Shown one piece after another: positions 22,301-37,300 of a stretch of DNA of 64,000 bases (positions are counted from its first letter, which is position 1; every line of letters begins with the position of its first letter). The notes beneath the pieces are model-generated. The model searched no databases and had not been told where the DNA came from. It saw nothing but the letters and a program-made list of their open reading frames with translations. The position numbers and the translations under genes were made by a program. The DNA is from Lucifuga dentata (taxonomy: Eukaryota; Chordata; Actinopteri; Ophidiiformes; Bythitidae), in NCBI GenBank assembly GCA_014773175.1, contig VXCM01003145.1:1-64000 (forward strand), in the 5' to 3' direction.

Positions 22301-25300
22301 AATTGAAGGCCGAGGGCCTGATAGATTAAAGGTGAGGGCCATATCCAGCCTGCGGGCCGCCAGTTGCCCATCCCTGATCTAAGGGAACCATATAAATTAG
22401 TTTTAAAAAGTTTTTTTTTTTTTTTTTTTNTTTTTTTTTTTTTTTTTTAAAGTCGACGAGATGCGGAGCACATCAGACTTTTTTTGTGTGTGATTTAAAG
22501 TTAAGGTTAACATATACTTTATTGTCCCAAGAGGGAAATTTGTCTTGGACTCAAGTCCAATTTGCTGTCGTCATACAGTTCATAGCTAAAAATCAAGAAC
22601 ATGGATGAAAAATACATAATAAATAAATAAGCACCTGAAAACAATATCAATAAATATAAAATTCTAAGAAATAGTAAAAATACCCCTATACATATTTATA
22701 TACACAGGTACACTCACAAACTCATAGTGCCCATATACACATTAGTGTGTTCAATGCAACATATCATTAAAGGTGTATATATTGACAAATGCCAGCCAGT
22801 TGTACAAAGGTCTGGTGACTAAAACCTCTCTAACTGACCTTACAAAATGCTATTAGGTAATTTTCTTTTAACTTTTTTTTTTTTAAACTAGATTAAGACA
22901 ACCTGATGATAAAGCGTTAGCTTGTTATTAGCATCGGCTCTTACCCGTTCCTTGGCGGGTCCAACAACTACGCTGCTGACCAGCCGGTTGTCAAACACGT
23001 CTTCGGTTTTGAGTTGGCCGGCTGCCCCGGGCAGAGGGGGGAAGCTGGAGAGGCCCAGCTCAAAACTCGGAGACGGCGGTTTGGGGGGAGTTGATGGCGA
23101 CTGAGGCGTCACTCTCTGGTGTGACAACAAACGCAGAGTCAGCATGATGTTGAGAAATGGGGTAAAAAGAAAACCATGCACAGCAAACAAACTAAAACTA
23201 CAGTAAAAGTGGAATTTGATCAGATGTCAGAACTCTGCTAGTGCTGACAGCATTTTCTCTCCCCTATAAGAATAACAAACCCCCAAAAAAACACGCCAAC
23301 TTAAAAAAAAAAAAAAAAAAAAAACACACATTACACTCATCAGAAATGAAAATGAAAGAGAACTACTTACTGTAAACTTTTCATCCCTCTTTTTCCTAGA
23401 AGCAGAAATATTTTTCTTTTAAGAAAAAGAACATCTTCAATTTGCAAACATGCACATTACTAAAGCGACACCTAAAGAAAATAATTAATTCTACATCAAG
23501 TTATCGTATCTTCTGATTAAACAGCCTGAACTCAGCATCTATTGCTTTTACAGATGAGCAGCACAACCTGAGCAATTCTGAAAATATTTTCTAGGATCTT
23601 ATCTGCTGTTTTGTCTTCCTATTAAAAAAAAAGTTTTTATTGTTTATGAGCATCTTGTGCTGTATTAATGTTTCAGGCTTGATTTTTCAGGATAATTTGT
23701 TACTATAACAGCAGAATTAAAAAAAAAAAAAAAATGAACATCCATTGACTACAATTTAATTGATTGAATCCTGTCCGATTGTATTAATTTACTGTCTCCC
23801 CTAAATTAGAAATGTACCGGCAAATATGCCGCAGGTTTGTATTTTTACTGCTTATAGCAATAAAATACACAGCAGGAAAAGAGGCCAGATGGTACAGAAT
23901 TAATCTAACCTATCAGACAATAAGTGATTAAAAATGCAATTATGCTACAGACTCATTATTCTTAGTCTTGCGTATTTTAGATTGATTAAAATGATGCTTA
24001 TAGTTTCTGACTTTTAAGTTGTTTTAAAGCAATAAATGACTTCAGTGTGAGAATAGGATGTAGCATTTAAGGATATACATTTTTAATTGATTTAGATATG
24101 ATCATTTAGGTAGTCTTTTGTGCACAGTTATCATAGATTGATCGATTTCTATTTGCTGCACAGTATTTCCTTAAACTCCCAAAACTTTTCAAGACTTGGA
24201 AGGTTATTCAAGTGCCTTTTCAGATGAGAACATTGCTATCAGTACACAAACGTCGTGCCAAAGTTTGGACAGTCGGGCACATTGCTGCACTTTTTTTCAG
24301 GAAGTATCAGCTGTTGCCATCAGGCTGCAGGCACGAGCTGCTCTAATCTTCTACAGCTTTCATACCCACGAGCATCCAGTTAATTACTAAGCAAACAAAA
24401 TGTGAAACGATACCAGACTGTGTGTTGGTGTGGAAGTTTAACTTGATGCTGGTGTTATTTCTGCATGCTCAGAATTTGTTTCAGTCCTGTTGGATGTCTT
24501 TGATATTGTTGATTTGTTTTATGGACCTGTAATGTTAGCGCCTTTAGCTTGTCTTACTTATTTTTTCCGACAAATGCCACAGCTCAAACACGAACTCCTG
24601 ACATGCTCATACCAGCATTATTAATATGCATAACAGATGATCTTGGCTTTTGGTTAAAACTAGATTCCAACGTGTCTTGTTAGTTTTCCTGTGGAAAGCT
24701 CTATTTGTGGCACTGCTAATGCTTTACAGGATGAGTTAGCAAACTCAAATCAAGTCCATCCCTGTCAGACTCGTTATAATAGTAAAAACAATTTAGTGCT
24801 TCCTTGGCCTAAAACTCATTTTGTAGAACACAATGTTATTTACAGGTCCTTTGTGGCATGGAATGGACTACCAGAATACCTTAAACAACAAACAAGTATT
24901 TATATTTTTAAGAAACAAGTGAGAAGGTACTCAAAATGCAAATATGATTGATTGATTTCTTACTGCTATTTTTGGAGTGTTTGACTGATGTGGCTTATAT
25001 TGTTTGTTTAGCTTTTCATGATCAATTTGGTATAAGAGGAGATCTTACATCTAGTGATGAATCTATGGATGTTCATTTCTATTTTTATTTTAGTTATTAT
25101 TACATTACTGTCAGGTTGTTTTCTTTGAATGTCTTGTTTTCTTTGAATGTCTTAATTTTATTTTTGCTTAATTTCTGTATTTTAAAATTGTGATCCCCAG
25201 GAAGATTAGTGACCGCTGAGGCTGGAGCTAATGGGAACCCATAAATAATAAACAAATAAACAAACATTACCATATATACTCGACTATAAGCCGCCCCCCG

Positions 25301-28300
25301 ATTTTGACCTGCAAATTTAGATTTTTAAAGCATATAAGCCGACCCCTGATGCTGTTCCATCAGTTTATTTGTTCTGCAAATTACCTGTTTTTCTAGGTAT
25401 TGTCATAGTATTCCTCTGATTTTCTGAAAATAATCCACGTACCGGTAAACTGATATTTATTTCAGCAGCTGATTACCATAACTGATGGATCACGGCTTAC
25501 TGGCCGCAACAAAATGTGCTGAATAAGATATTTAGTCAGGAAATATGGAATTCTAAGGTATGATTTAAACTATTTTCCATGGGTAGTGATAATTGGGAGT
25601 ATTTACACCCCTGGAAATTTCCTTCTCTGAGATCCAATTTGAATTACTCGCATATAAGCCGACCCACCCCCCGATTTGCGTTGTGAAATTTGGTTTATAA
25701 AAAAAAAAAAAANAAAAAAAAAAAAAAAAAAAAAACTCGGCTTATACTTGAGTATATCCGGTAGTTAAATAAGGGCAATTAACTAAGTTGTAAAGCTTAA
25801 ACTGTAAAAATTAGAGTAGTGTACCTTCCTCGGCCCATTCCTAAGGAGTAGTCTGTGGTGCTAGGGTCGATCACCCGCCCTGTGCCCACGGTGTCTCTGC
25901 GGGGGAAGGGCGTCGTGGAGGGTAACCGTGCTCTGGGCTGGCTGGTCGGGAGTCGCATTGGCGGGCTGCTGCGGACTCCGTTAAGAAGCCTCTCGCTGGG
26001 GAAGCTGGGAAAGAGGCCTGGGCTGTCTAAGAGCCCGGATCCGCGGTCCGCAGTCGGGACAGTCGGCCTCAGGTGAGGTTTACTGTGATTCCTGCGAGAG
26101 TCAGAAAAGTCAGGAAGTGCTTATCTCTGCATCCTTAATCAGCAAGGAACTTTTAAGATGCTTTGTTTTGAATGATACATAAAGATTTTTCAAGTGAAAC
26201 AAACATGAAACTGACAATTATCAGAATATAGAGTGAGGCTGCATTTTTAACGTCTCTTTGCATGGAAAAGTCAGTGATTTTAACATCTGAAGTGAACTTG
26301 TGACATTAGATTTTCAGCTCTCTCTTGATAACACTGCCTCTGAGAAGGACACAAACCTGTTCCTGGTTGAGTAGTGTCTGACGGTGAGAGGAGACGTCGC
26401 CGGTTTGAAACTGTGCGACGTGGTAAATCCGTTGATGAACTGGGTGTTGTGAAATGGAGTAACCTTGCACAGAGAAAAGCAGAAATATTGTGGCGTTTAC
26501 AAGAAGTCAAGCAGACAAGCAAAACAGACTCATTCGCAGAGACGTTTAGTGCAGGAGGAAAAACCCTGAATAAATCTAAACATCAGAATTTTCTTTATCA
26601 TAAAATGATTTAAAAGCATCAAAGGTCATTTTAACTACTAACCAACAAATGCAGAGCCTTTTCAGTAAGAGTGTAGAGACCCATTGCGTTGTTTTTACCA
26701 TATATATATCTATATATTTTTTTTTTTTTTTTTTTTACTGTACCTCTATATTTATTTGGAAATGATTGGAAGCAAAGTGTTGAAAACTGAATGAATCATG
26801 AATGGCTGCTTGACTTGTTTATTGATTGTAAAGCTTCTGAAAAGCACTCCATTAGGATCGTTTGTAGTTTGTAAATCAGTCTAAATGGGTTCTCAAAGTT
26901 AAGAGTATTCTTGATGAATGTGGGCTTATCTTATTCATGGTATGAGATTTGAAGTTTTAATCTGAATATATAAAGCTTATGGTTGATTTAAGACTTAAAG
27001 ATATGGATTTACAGAACTGGCACGATGAATTACGTAGTAACCCTCTGTGTGATAATTTTTTTAATTTATTTATTGTTTATTTAGCAGGGACCATACATGC
27101 AACATTGTCACAGACAAATAGGGAAAATGCAATGTATAAGACGTCTAGCTTAAGCTAATTTGCGGTCCTTGTTCCTGGTCAGGCTTTTAATTATACATTG
27201 TTTAAAGCTGATTTTGGTTTTGGGAAATATCTCACTTTGTTGAGCCCAGCTGACAGAATCTATATGTCTAAATATCAGTGCGGGAGTCATAATTTGCCTG
27301 TTTCAGAGTGTAGTTATGAACGTAATAACACACTCAAACCGTGTACTTTTTGTTTGACATGTGACTAAGGTGATGAGTTTCACTATGTGGTGATTTTTTC
27401 TATTTTTGAGGAGGATAAAAACAAATTAATTAAAAGATATTATCATCAGTCCTATTTTTGAAAAGTTTAAACAAAATAATGGGCACAAGAAACGTTAAAG
27501 ATTTGTTTACTTTAAGTTTATTAAGAAAATACTGCGCAACTTTTAATTTGTAAATGTAATCAATCACATGTACATGCAAAGTATTTTGGTTTGTATCTTT
27601 GGTTGTTGTGTGTATGTTGTTTTTGTTTTCTTTTGTTCCTTACATCCTGGAGAGGGTCTAAAGCAGGGATGGGCAACTTTGATGAAGATGGGGGCCAATA
27701 AAATTATAAAATTTCATTCTCATGGTCAAAGGGCCACACACAGTAATGAAGGAGCGATCGAGCGCCCTCTGCTGATGGGTGGTGGTAATACCAAAGGAAA
27801 ACACTTTTTATAATTTTCATTTTTATCAACTGAGAAGTCATCCGAGGGCCTGATAGATCAAAGGTGTGGGCCGCATCCATCCTGCGGCCACCAGTTGCCC
27901 ATTCAATGGTCTAAAGGAAGACTAAATTATCAAGTCAGCTAGCGGAGGTTAAGGAATGGTTCTTACCAGCGTGGGGTCGATGAAGCTGTGTGTGGCTGAC
28001 CAGGCCTGAGGCGTGATGAGGCTGTAGAGGGGGAACTGTTGCTGGGGGCTGTACACTGGTGGGATGTAGTAAGACGTGTATCGCTGCTGAGCGTACGGGT
28101 TCACCTCCACTGGCCGGTAACCGTTCTTTGGCATGAAAGTGTTGATAGCGATTGCCTTCGCCTTTATCCTCGCCTGGGAAGAAGAGGCACAACAGGGTGA
28201 GAAACTCCAGCTGCTACATGAAGATATTCCTTTGAGTTTATTGCATACTTGTTCTACAGGCGGGCGGTTCTTAAGCTGATTTTACTAATGTATTTTTGCC

Positions 28301-31300
28301 CTTTATTTGTAACTAGGTACTTAAATTTCTTTCCTTATTGAGAATTTGCCAAAGTTTGAAAGGCAACAGGTACAGAAGAAATTGCCTTATTTACATTAGT
28401 AACACTTATGGCTCATAATAACATAATTTGCACAGGATCAGCAGAACTTCAAACAGTAAAAACATTCATAGACAGAAAATGATTTTACGTAACTTTAAAT
28501 ATTAGACATTAAAATTTTCACGGGTGTTTGCTATCCAGCACCAAAAAACACTTGAAATATGAGCTCTGCAGGTGAAGGCTTTTCTTAAGTGGTGTTAATG
28601 GGGATTTGGGAAATGAGTGGAGCTGCTCCTGTAATGTCGTGCAGCCTAAATGAAGCTCTTAGTGAAGATCTGTGGGAGTTATTTAGCCGGAAATCTCAAA
28701 CTGTTTGTCTGCAGTTCTGCTTAATTATGTATAAGAAAGAAATGTTCATCTTGTTTTCTGAAGCCCAGGTGTGTTTTACTGATGGTTTAAGAAACTGAAA
28801 GGAATTTGATTGTGCACAGAACCTACCTTAATTGGCTTCTCTTGGAAGGTCTTGACCTCCTCACGGAGATACTGATATGCCTTTATGAGGAGAAATTTTA
28901 AAATGTTATAAGAAACAGAGACATTTGACAAGCATTTACTCTTAAATGCACGAGATTTCTGAAATTATAATCACTCATTGTTAAAGATGCAGTGCCAAAT
29001 AGTGGGAATACAAAACATAAGACAGCGAGATAAGAAGAAAAAGATTGGGGCATGATGGTGTCACACAGAGGAAGTGGAGATGGGAGAGAGAAAATGTAAT
29101 TCAGGCTAAGAGAATGACAACTTACCTGCTGTGCATCTGCTTCTGATTCAAAGGTGATGAACCAGTTGTCATTGTAGGCAAATTCACAGTTGATGAACTT
29201 GGGCAGGTTGTCCCCTTTAAACAGAGCCTCAACCTCCTTCAAAACAAAGAACCACAGAATAACTTTAAGGAATTTTACTGAGGATGCAGTGAAACAACAT
29301 TTCCTAAAAACACCAGATACGTAACAGTTAGCACTGCTAAGAATTTGCTGTAATTTAAGCATCAAGTCGTAGAGGGGAAAAAACAAAAATCAGATCTCAG
29401 ACAGGCAATATAGCATTAATAAATAAAATCCAGATTAAAACTGGTTGAAATAAAGTTTTCAATTCAGCTCTGCATATATTTCTTTCTTTTTACTGTTTAA
29501 AACAAGATTTCTGTAGAAAGTTAGATGCTACAACTTAAGTTGCTTTACAACTGTTTTACAACAGATTTTGGATTCTATCTCTGGAAGCATTTATTTTATT
29601 ATTAATACTTTTCCTCAATATATATAAAACCATTTCTGTTTGTAAATAAAAACCCAGAGAAAAGTCAACTGATTATGAATGTATAATTTAACTGTATTCT
29701 GTATTCAAATGTCTTTTGATATGATGTAAATACCTTCCCTAATAAAAAGAGAATAAAAAAAACAAGATTTCTGTTGACCTTGTACTATATATAAATTTTT
29801 TTTTTTTTTTTTTTAAACAGACAATATTGTAACAGATATTTTTGAAAACAAAAAAAAATATTAAAAGAAATGAAACAAAAACTGGTTGGAATAAATCCAT
29901 TTTTCCTGTGGAAATGTGTTTACACTAAACACAGCGATCGAATCATCCCTCAACAGCTAGAAAAAGCTCCTCGGAGGTCTAACCTCTATGGGCGTGCTCT
30001 CAGGAACTTCTCTGAGGATCACGATGCAGCGGTTCTGATTGGGTCGCACCTTCTCCCCCTTCTCGTCCACCTGGACTAATGGCAGAGCTGGAAAAAAAAC
30101 ATACAGGAAGTGTCATGCTACGTTAACGCATCTATGGAAGATGACATTAACCGACTCCAGATTCACTTGGCTTTAACACTGGACTCCTCATTCTTGGAAT
30201 ATTGCTCCATAAATTATTTTCAATGCATTTACCTGAACAAAAAAACTTTTCAATTCTAATGCATTATGATTGATTGTGTTTAATAATAATTTAAAAAAAG
30301 TAACAGCTAAAGTTAAAAATTGTTTACAGTGTTCCTGCTGATTTTATTTATAAAGTCTTGGCTTTGCACACAAGGCTGAGCTATAAAAGTCAGACAGGAT
30401 TAATTTAGGCTTGGTAATAAATTAAGTGTGAGCGTAAATCAAACACACAAGCAGGTGAGGCTCTGCTGGATCCACTCTAACAGCCTCTCCTGAGAAATCA
30501 ACTCCAGCCACATAAAAATGATAAAAATTTAACGCAGCTTGTAATTTTGTCTTCTTTAACAGCGTCTGCTACCAGGTAACAACCATCATGTGATTGTGTT
30601 TAGTTTTTTAATTAAACATTAACAAGTAATAATATACAAAAAGCTTAAAAATAACATACATCTAATTCTCAACTCAAAATAACAAATATTATATGATCTC
30701 TTGGTGTTAATACAAATTTGGCTAATAATAAATAATTGATGTGTTTAATCTTCAAGCTTAAACACATCAATTATTTACATGTTGATTTATAAGACAAATT
30801 GACAAAAAACAAAGAAGGGGATAAGAAGCAAAATGTCGACGCTGCAAATATTACAAAATAAGGAATTGCCGTATACCTTAATCAAAAAAAAATAACATCC
30901 AAATAGAACTGTTTTGTCCTTTTTTAATTTTAATTAGTTTTAATAAATCAATGTAGTATTTTGTTTCAATTAAAAATGTGTTAAATTTTAAATAGAAAAA
31001 TTAATCATATTCTTAACAGAGGTCAAAATAAGCAATAATATTTTTGCTATTTAGCTTAAAAATACCACTTCAATTATCCAAGAATTCTTCCAAATCAGAC
31101 CAAAATGTGACAGGAAATTCAAGCGATCGTGTTTTTACTTACCAAATTAGTGAAGGAGGCTGGTCATTGCTGGCAGTAGGTAACCACTCATCAGCTAAAC
31201 AAACTTTCTGTGACTTCAAACCGTCATGTCACGGAGTCGTTTAATGCTCCTAACAGCACGTTACTTACATCGTAAAATTTCCACTATCAGCTCTACGTCA

Positions 31301-34300
31301 GTGCTGAGCTTCTTGACGTGGTCCAGGTTGGCCACCGTCACGATTGGCACGTATTGGTCACTGTCCATCTGAGAGATGAGGTACATGTCACTGGCCAGAT
31401 TCTCCCTGAAGAAAAGGAGAAGAGGTGGTGATGAGGCAGGCGTTCGTGAGAGTTACAGGTGTATTGCTCATATGACAATTTGTACGCTCAAATTGAATTT
31501 TTCGTGTTGAATGCATGAAACTACAGTAAGTACAGTCAAAGATAAACCTACATGTTTAAAACAGTTTAAATAATAATTTTACCGTTTTCTCTTAGATAAT
31601 AAACTGTGAACCTGTACATTTGTTTAATCCGTTTGTGACGCTGCCCTAATGGATTCCATTCTAGCAACACTGCTGCACTCCCAGATCTCACTATTGAGTT
31701 GGTGAGTCAATAACTGATAGGAATTATGGCCAAAACTATAAAACTATAAAAACAGAACCCAGGTTGTACAAAATGCTGCAGAAAGCACTTCTGATTCCTA
31801 CATGTACAGTTACACATAAGATGTACTTTACTGTCCCAAAGGGAAACTTGTCTTGGGCTCAAGTGCAAGCTATATAAAAGTGCATACAACACAGTGCACA
31901 AGTGCATAAGAACATACAGCGTACAATTCATAAAACCAGTAACACAGTTAAAAGCTGCAGATAACACCAAAATAAAATGGGCAAGGAGGCGGTATCCATA
32001 ATAGTTAGTCAAATGGCTAAGCTAATAATTCATTCAAGATACCAAGTAAAACCGCCGCCGATACCAAACGAACACTGAGCTGCTTCATTTAAGGAACGTG
32101 ATGGCGTTTTGATTGTGGTTGTTGATGGAGGGTGGCGAGTGTTTTTCCTTTTAATGTATCCAAACGAGATAATCCAAACACGGTTGTGAAATGGTGCTTT
32201 CTAAACCTCTCAGATACTTCAGTCTACAGCCGTTTCAAACTCACGAGCTCCAGCTGAGCAAACATAAGTTGAGTGCTTCTCTTAAAGGAAATAAACACCA
32301 GGTACTGAGTGTTGCTCTTTTCCCTCCTATGGATTTTTTAAAATTTTACTCAGTGAAAGCAGAATTTGACCCCGTGACCTTCTATTTCTTTGATGTAGAG
32401 CCCTTCATGTTTGGTTTTGGCTTTATTTTTTAGTATTACTCCTACTATAGTTCTGGGTAGAGAACAGAGGCAAGCTTACCGAAAAAATAAAATATAAAAA
32501 ACACACATCTAATTGTGCTCAATAGTGCTTCCAAGTTAATAAACGAGAAAAATTGACTCTGTAAGGGCCTTGGCTTCCCCATATCAGCAGCTTTAACGGC
32601 CACCTCCACTACAGAGGCATGTAACAGGATGAAATAAGGCTTTCATTCAGACCACGCCCAACGCCCACGGACGGGGGATTGTAGAGAAACCACACATTTC
32701 ACTGTGTTCCAATATGGCTGATTTTTTTTTTTTTTTNATTTTTTTTTTTTTTGATCAGCTGTGAGTTAATGCTGAAACTCAGAGTGTTGTGTTCCCATAA
32801 CAGAGCAGTCAGGGCTTCACCCTATTTGCTTAAATGAAAATCTGTTGATGGATTTGGTCTCTGGTAGGAAACCCTCTCCAGTGATTCACAACTAAAAATA
32901 AAAAACATGTGCTTCCTTAAGCAGTGAGCAAAAAAAAAAAGAAAAAAGAAAAAAAAAAGAAGCTTTTCTATTTTATGATACTTATCTCTCTCTAATTTTT
33001 TCTTTATCTTATAATTTTCTACATTAATTTCAAGTTACATGTTAAATGTAGCGGCAGGAGGAAACAGCATTTCATCCTGCCTGTGTAACTTGTATATGAA
33101 TGGTTTGACAATAAAGCTCTGATTCTGATTTTAAGGTGGAAGAAATGGACTTTTCACCAGTCTGCAGTTTGATTTCTGAGCATTCAAGTGTGCAAACATC
33201 AAAGTAGCTACTCTCATCGCCATTTACAAATGTAAATTGTTGTATTTAACTAGCTTGCAGCTCTCGCCCTATCTACTCAATATAGTTTAATGACACATCA
33301 GCTGTTGATTACAGCAACAATCAAGAGCAACTCCAGAGGCAAAACAACAGCAGAGGGAATTCAACTGAGTCATCTGCAAGATTTCCCTGGACTCTGTGCC
33401 CTTAATGACCCCTGAAGAGCAGCCATTTTTCTCTCTGTGGCTGAATTTAAGTGCATTTCTCCATTAACTAGTGTGAAACAGCTGCTGAGTAATGAGCCCT
33501 GAAAGAAGTAGCTGTAGAATGACGTATTAAAATGTCTTCCTTCTCAAAACTTCTTAGGTTGTGATGGGGGAAACTTGCACATTTGCAGATCTGAATTTCA
33601 CACTGATATCTTTTAGGCTGGATTTACACGACTACGTACGTGTGACCTGATTCCAATTTTTTGCGCACATGCAACACGTATCGGATACGTTTCCCAAAGA
33701 TATAAATGGTAAAAAGCCACATGAAATCGGATATGCTCAGATCCGATTTGGGCCACTTCAATATGTGGAAATAAATCGGATATGTATCGGATATCCACCA
33801 ATGTGACTGCTGTCTAAATACACAGATCAGAATTTCCTTCCCATTCCGACTCCAACGTCATATTCTATCTTATCTGCACATGGATGACGTAAGCGATCAA
33901 TACGATGATCGCTCTCTGTAAACAGAAATAGAGGACATACTATATACATCAGACACAATGATGTGCGTTTCTGTCAAATAGACGTGTTGATGTGTGATAA
34001 CAGCAAAACTCCACCCTCTTCTACTCTGTGATTGCGAAAATACGTGTCTCCGTGGAAATCAGTGTCCTGATGGGAAAGATAAACGGTCACACAACATATC
34101 AGATGTTTCTCTCTGCATGTTAAGGTTTATAACTCACTGATCATATGTTTAAATAGTTCTTTCATCCACTGACGCATTTGGTTCACATGCGTCTCAGAAA
34201 TGTGCGCAAGCGCGGCTGCATCCTGCTGTTACAGGTAAAAGCTGTGGAAATACAGGTATCAGATATGAGCCGCTTAAAAAAGAAAATGTAAATACGCTGA

Positions 34301-37300
34301 ACAAAACATCGGATATAGGCAGAAAATCGGAATTGAGACTTGTAGTGTATCAAGACTTGTAGTGTAAATCCAGCCTAAATGACAGCAGGTCATTTTAATT
34401 TTCCTGTTATGACAAAATAACAAACCTTAAACTTAAGCCTCTCATTTAGGAAAAAACGAATGAGTAAAAACCTGTCAAAGGCACCTGGCTGTGAAATAAC
34501 GCAGCATTAACTACGAAGATAAGCTCACCGGGAGAGACAGAACTCCAGGGTTTTCTTCAGGTGCTCCCTCAGGCCCTCCTGGGGATTCTCTGAGTGGGGA
34601 TCACCACAGGATGACACTGAAAAACAAACGGCGACTTAGTAAGCTGCTGATCAAGATAATCGATTTGACTCTTGATGACAATTACATTTGAAACGGAATG
34701 AAATAAAGAAATAGAAAACAAGCCTTCCTGCTTCAGGAAGGCTATGGATGCTCAAGAGGACATTCCTATGGTGATTTATTGACAAAACAAATTACATAGA
34801 AAACTGATTACTTACAGTCGCAGCTTTGTTTAATTAGTAAGTTTATTTATCCAGGTAAAGTTGACAGAATATTAACCTAATCCTCAGCAGCAGAACGCTG
34901 CACATTCACACTTTGATGTCCAGTTGAAACAATCTGCTCCATTAAAGGACCATACCGTCCATTTTGCATGTTTGAGTCTAATATATTCAATTATCATACA
35001 TGTTACATTACTGACAGTCATTTCCCAAAGCATACTACTGGAACGGTGAATTAAAAATGTTTTTCCTACCTTCCAGACCTCCATTGGTTTCAGTTCATTC
35101 TGCTATTAAAATCAACTTGTTGATACTGTAAACGTTCTTGGGATAGGTAATCCATCATCACCAACAAGACGTGTATTCAGGTTTTTTTTAAAGTTATGTA
35201 ATTTTAGTGTTTAAGCTCAATAAAAAGCGTGGAGTGAATGTATGCCTCCACCGGGGAATATAGTCCCAAAAGAAGACCTGCGTTTATGGAAAAATTTAAA
35301 GGACCGTGACTTCATAAGGCTGTGTAACTATTAGCAGGAGAAACATGGATTTTTAAGGTGGGTGTATCACTTGAATATTTGATTTTGAAAGATTAAGAGA
35401 TTTAGCAAAATATCAGGAAAGCTGAAATACGGTTTTAGCCTTTGGGAAATGATTGTCAGTAACGTAACATATGAAAATTGAATATATTATGCTCAAACAT
35501 GCAAAATGGATAGTATGGTCCTTTAAGACTGAGTTTAGCTCTTAACATGAAGCAATTTACCCTCCAATGATGTAGTCTTTTAAAATAATATAGATACAAT
35601 AATAACAGACAGCAACTGTTATAGTGATCATTTACATAACTTACTAACAAGAATGGACACTTTCGCGGGGATCACAATCACAATCACGATCAGCAGTCAT
35701 TCTATTTTGAAATCCAACGGCACTATTCCTTCACCACTAGAAATAATCAAATCATCTGCTGCGATCTCTTTGCTCTCATATTAGCAGATAACCTTCCATC
35801 TCCTGGAGAGATTAATCCTCGCTGATCTGCAGAGCTGCAACCAAACAGCCCACCTGTGTGTGGCGCATCCTGTCCAGGCTCAGGGTATTCTGTGTAGGAT
35901 GGGTCCGAGCACTCCAGGGTGACTGTGGCCACGGGGGCCGGCTCAGCCAGCATCACTGGTACTGGTGGAGGCTCATCCGGATCAGTTAGTAGAGGCTCCT
36001 TGTAAACCTTGTCATCATTGGCTTCATAGCCTGCGGCAAACAACAAGGGGTGTTAATTGATTAAAAGGCATTCAGAGGCATTTTTACAATGTATGAATTA
36101 TATCCAGGAGTCCTGTACAATGCTGAGCCACAAGGCCGGCCTGTGGCACAGGCGAACTAGCGGTTGCCTAGGGCCCCGCAGCCGCTAGGGGACCCCCACA
36201 TCAAGAGTGAAACTAAAGTGAACTTTCATTAGCGGTAAATAAGTTCAGGAGCTGCAGAGATGTAACTAAATCTATGTGCTAACTTTGTGAGCTATATTAC
36301 CTGATAGAAGTGGGAACAATATATATAGAGCTCAATGTGCTTAGACAACTCACTAAAGGTGTGTTATAAAACACACCTTTATTCAGCACAGAACTAATAT
36401 AACATGGAATTTATACATATTATGGTTTGACATTACGTTTTAGTTAAGATGAGGCTCATAGAGATGTTTATGGAGTGGGTTGGGGGAATTGTGGGATGTA
36501 AAATTAATAGCAGCAAACAACTTGTCTAGGGCCCCAGAAAGGCTAGGGCTGGCCCTGGCAGTAAATTATGTCACCTTAAAAAACATCCCATCCACAATCA
36601 CTCAACACTGACAGAACTTATTTTACCTAAAAAAAAAAATATATATATATATAACTACAACAGGCTCGTGAAATCATCATCTGTGTTCTTTGCAAAAGAA
36701 AGAGCCACAAAACTAGTTGGCTGTCTTAGTAGGAACCAGCCAGTGTGGCCATGTTCCGTTCCTGGCGGCAAATTTAAGTCAACAATGGTGATAATTCAAA
36801 TTATATCCAATCCTCAGCCTTCAGCATTACATTTTTCATAAATATCTCAGAGAAGTAGGTGTTGAAATTGGCCAGAATGTCAATCCAAGGCAAACGCAGA
36901 CTAATCAGTGATTTCTGTTTCACCACCATATCCTTGTTGCCGATGCAACGGCTATACTTGGCTGGAACTTGAGCACATTAAAATGAGTGATTATGGCCAT
37001 TTGTGTAGCAGGAACTGCGACTGTTAGGGGAATATTCATAGCTCATACTAAATTGAGTATGAATGATTAACGAGGAGTCTCGATATGATGAGGGACCAGA
37101 CAACAATAGACTGACAGCCTGCAAGGTAAGACAGGTTTGTAAGTGGTGGGAGGACAAGGATTCAGACCCGCAAGTCGCTGAGTAAGCACAGAATGGAAGT
37201 GATAAATGTTATCCCCCTTTTAAAATACCACTGAGGTTCTCTTAAGCAAGACACTCAATACTGATTAGAAAGGCTGTTAGATGTTAAAGAAAAGATGTTA

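Noticed and set aside
24196..24390. 64-codon frame as a possible gene
   Set aside because: Short, no splice sites or domain, and immediately upstream of retrotransposon remains.
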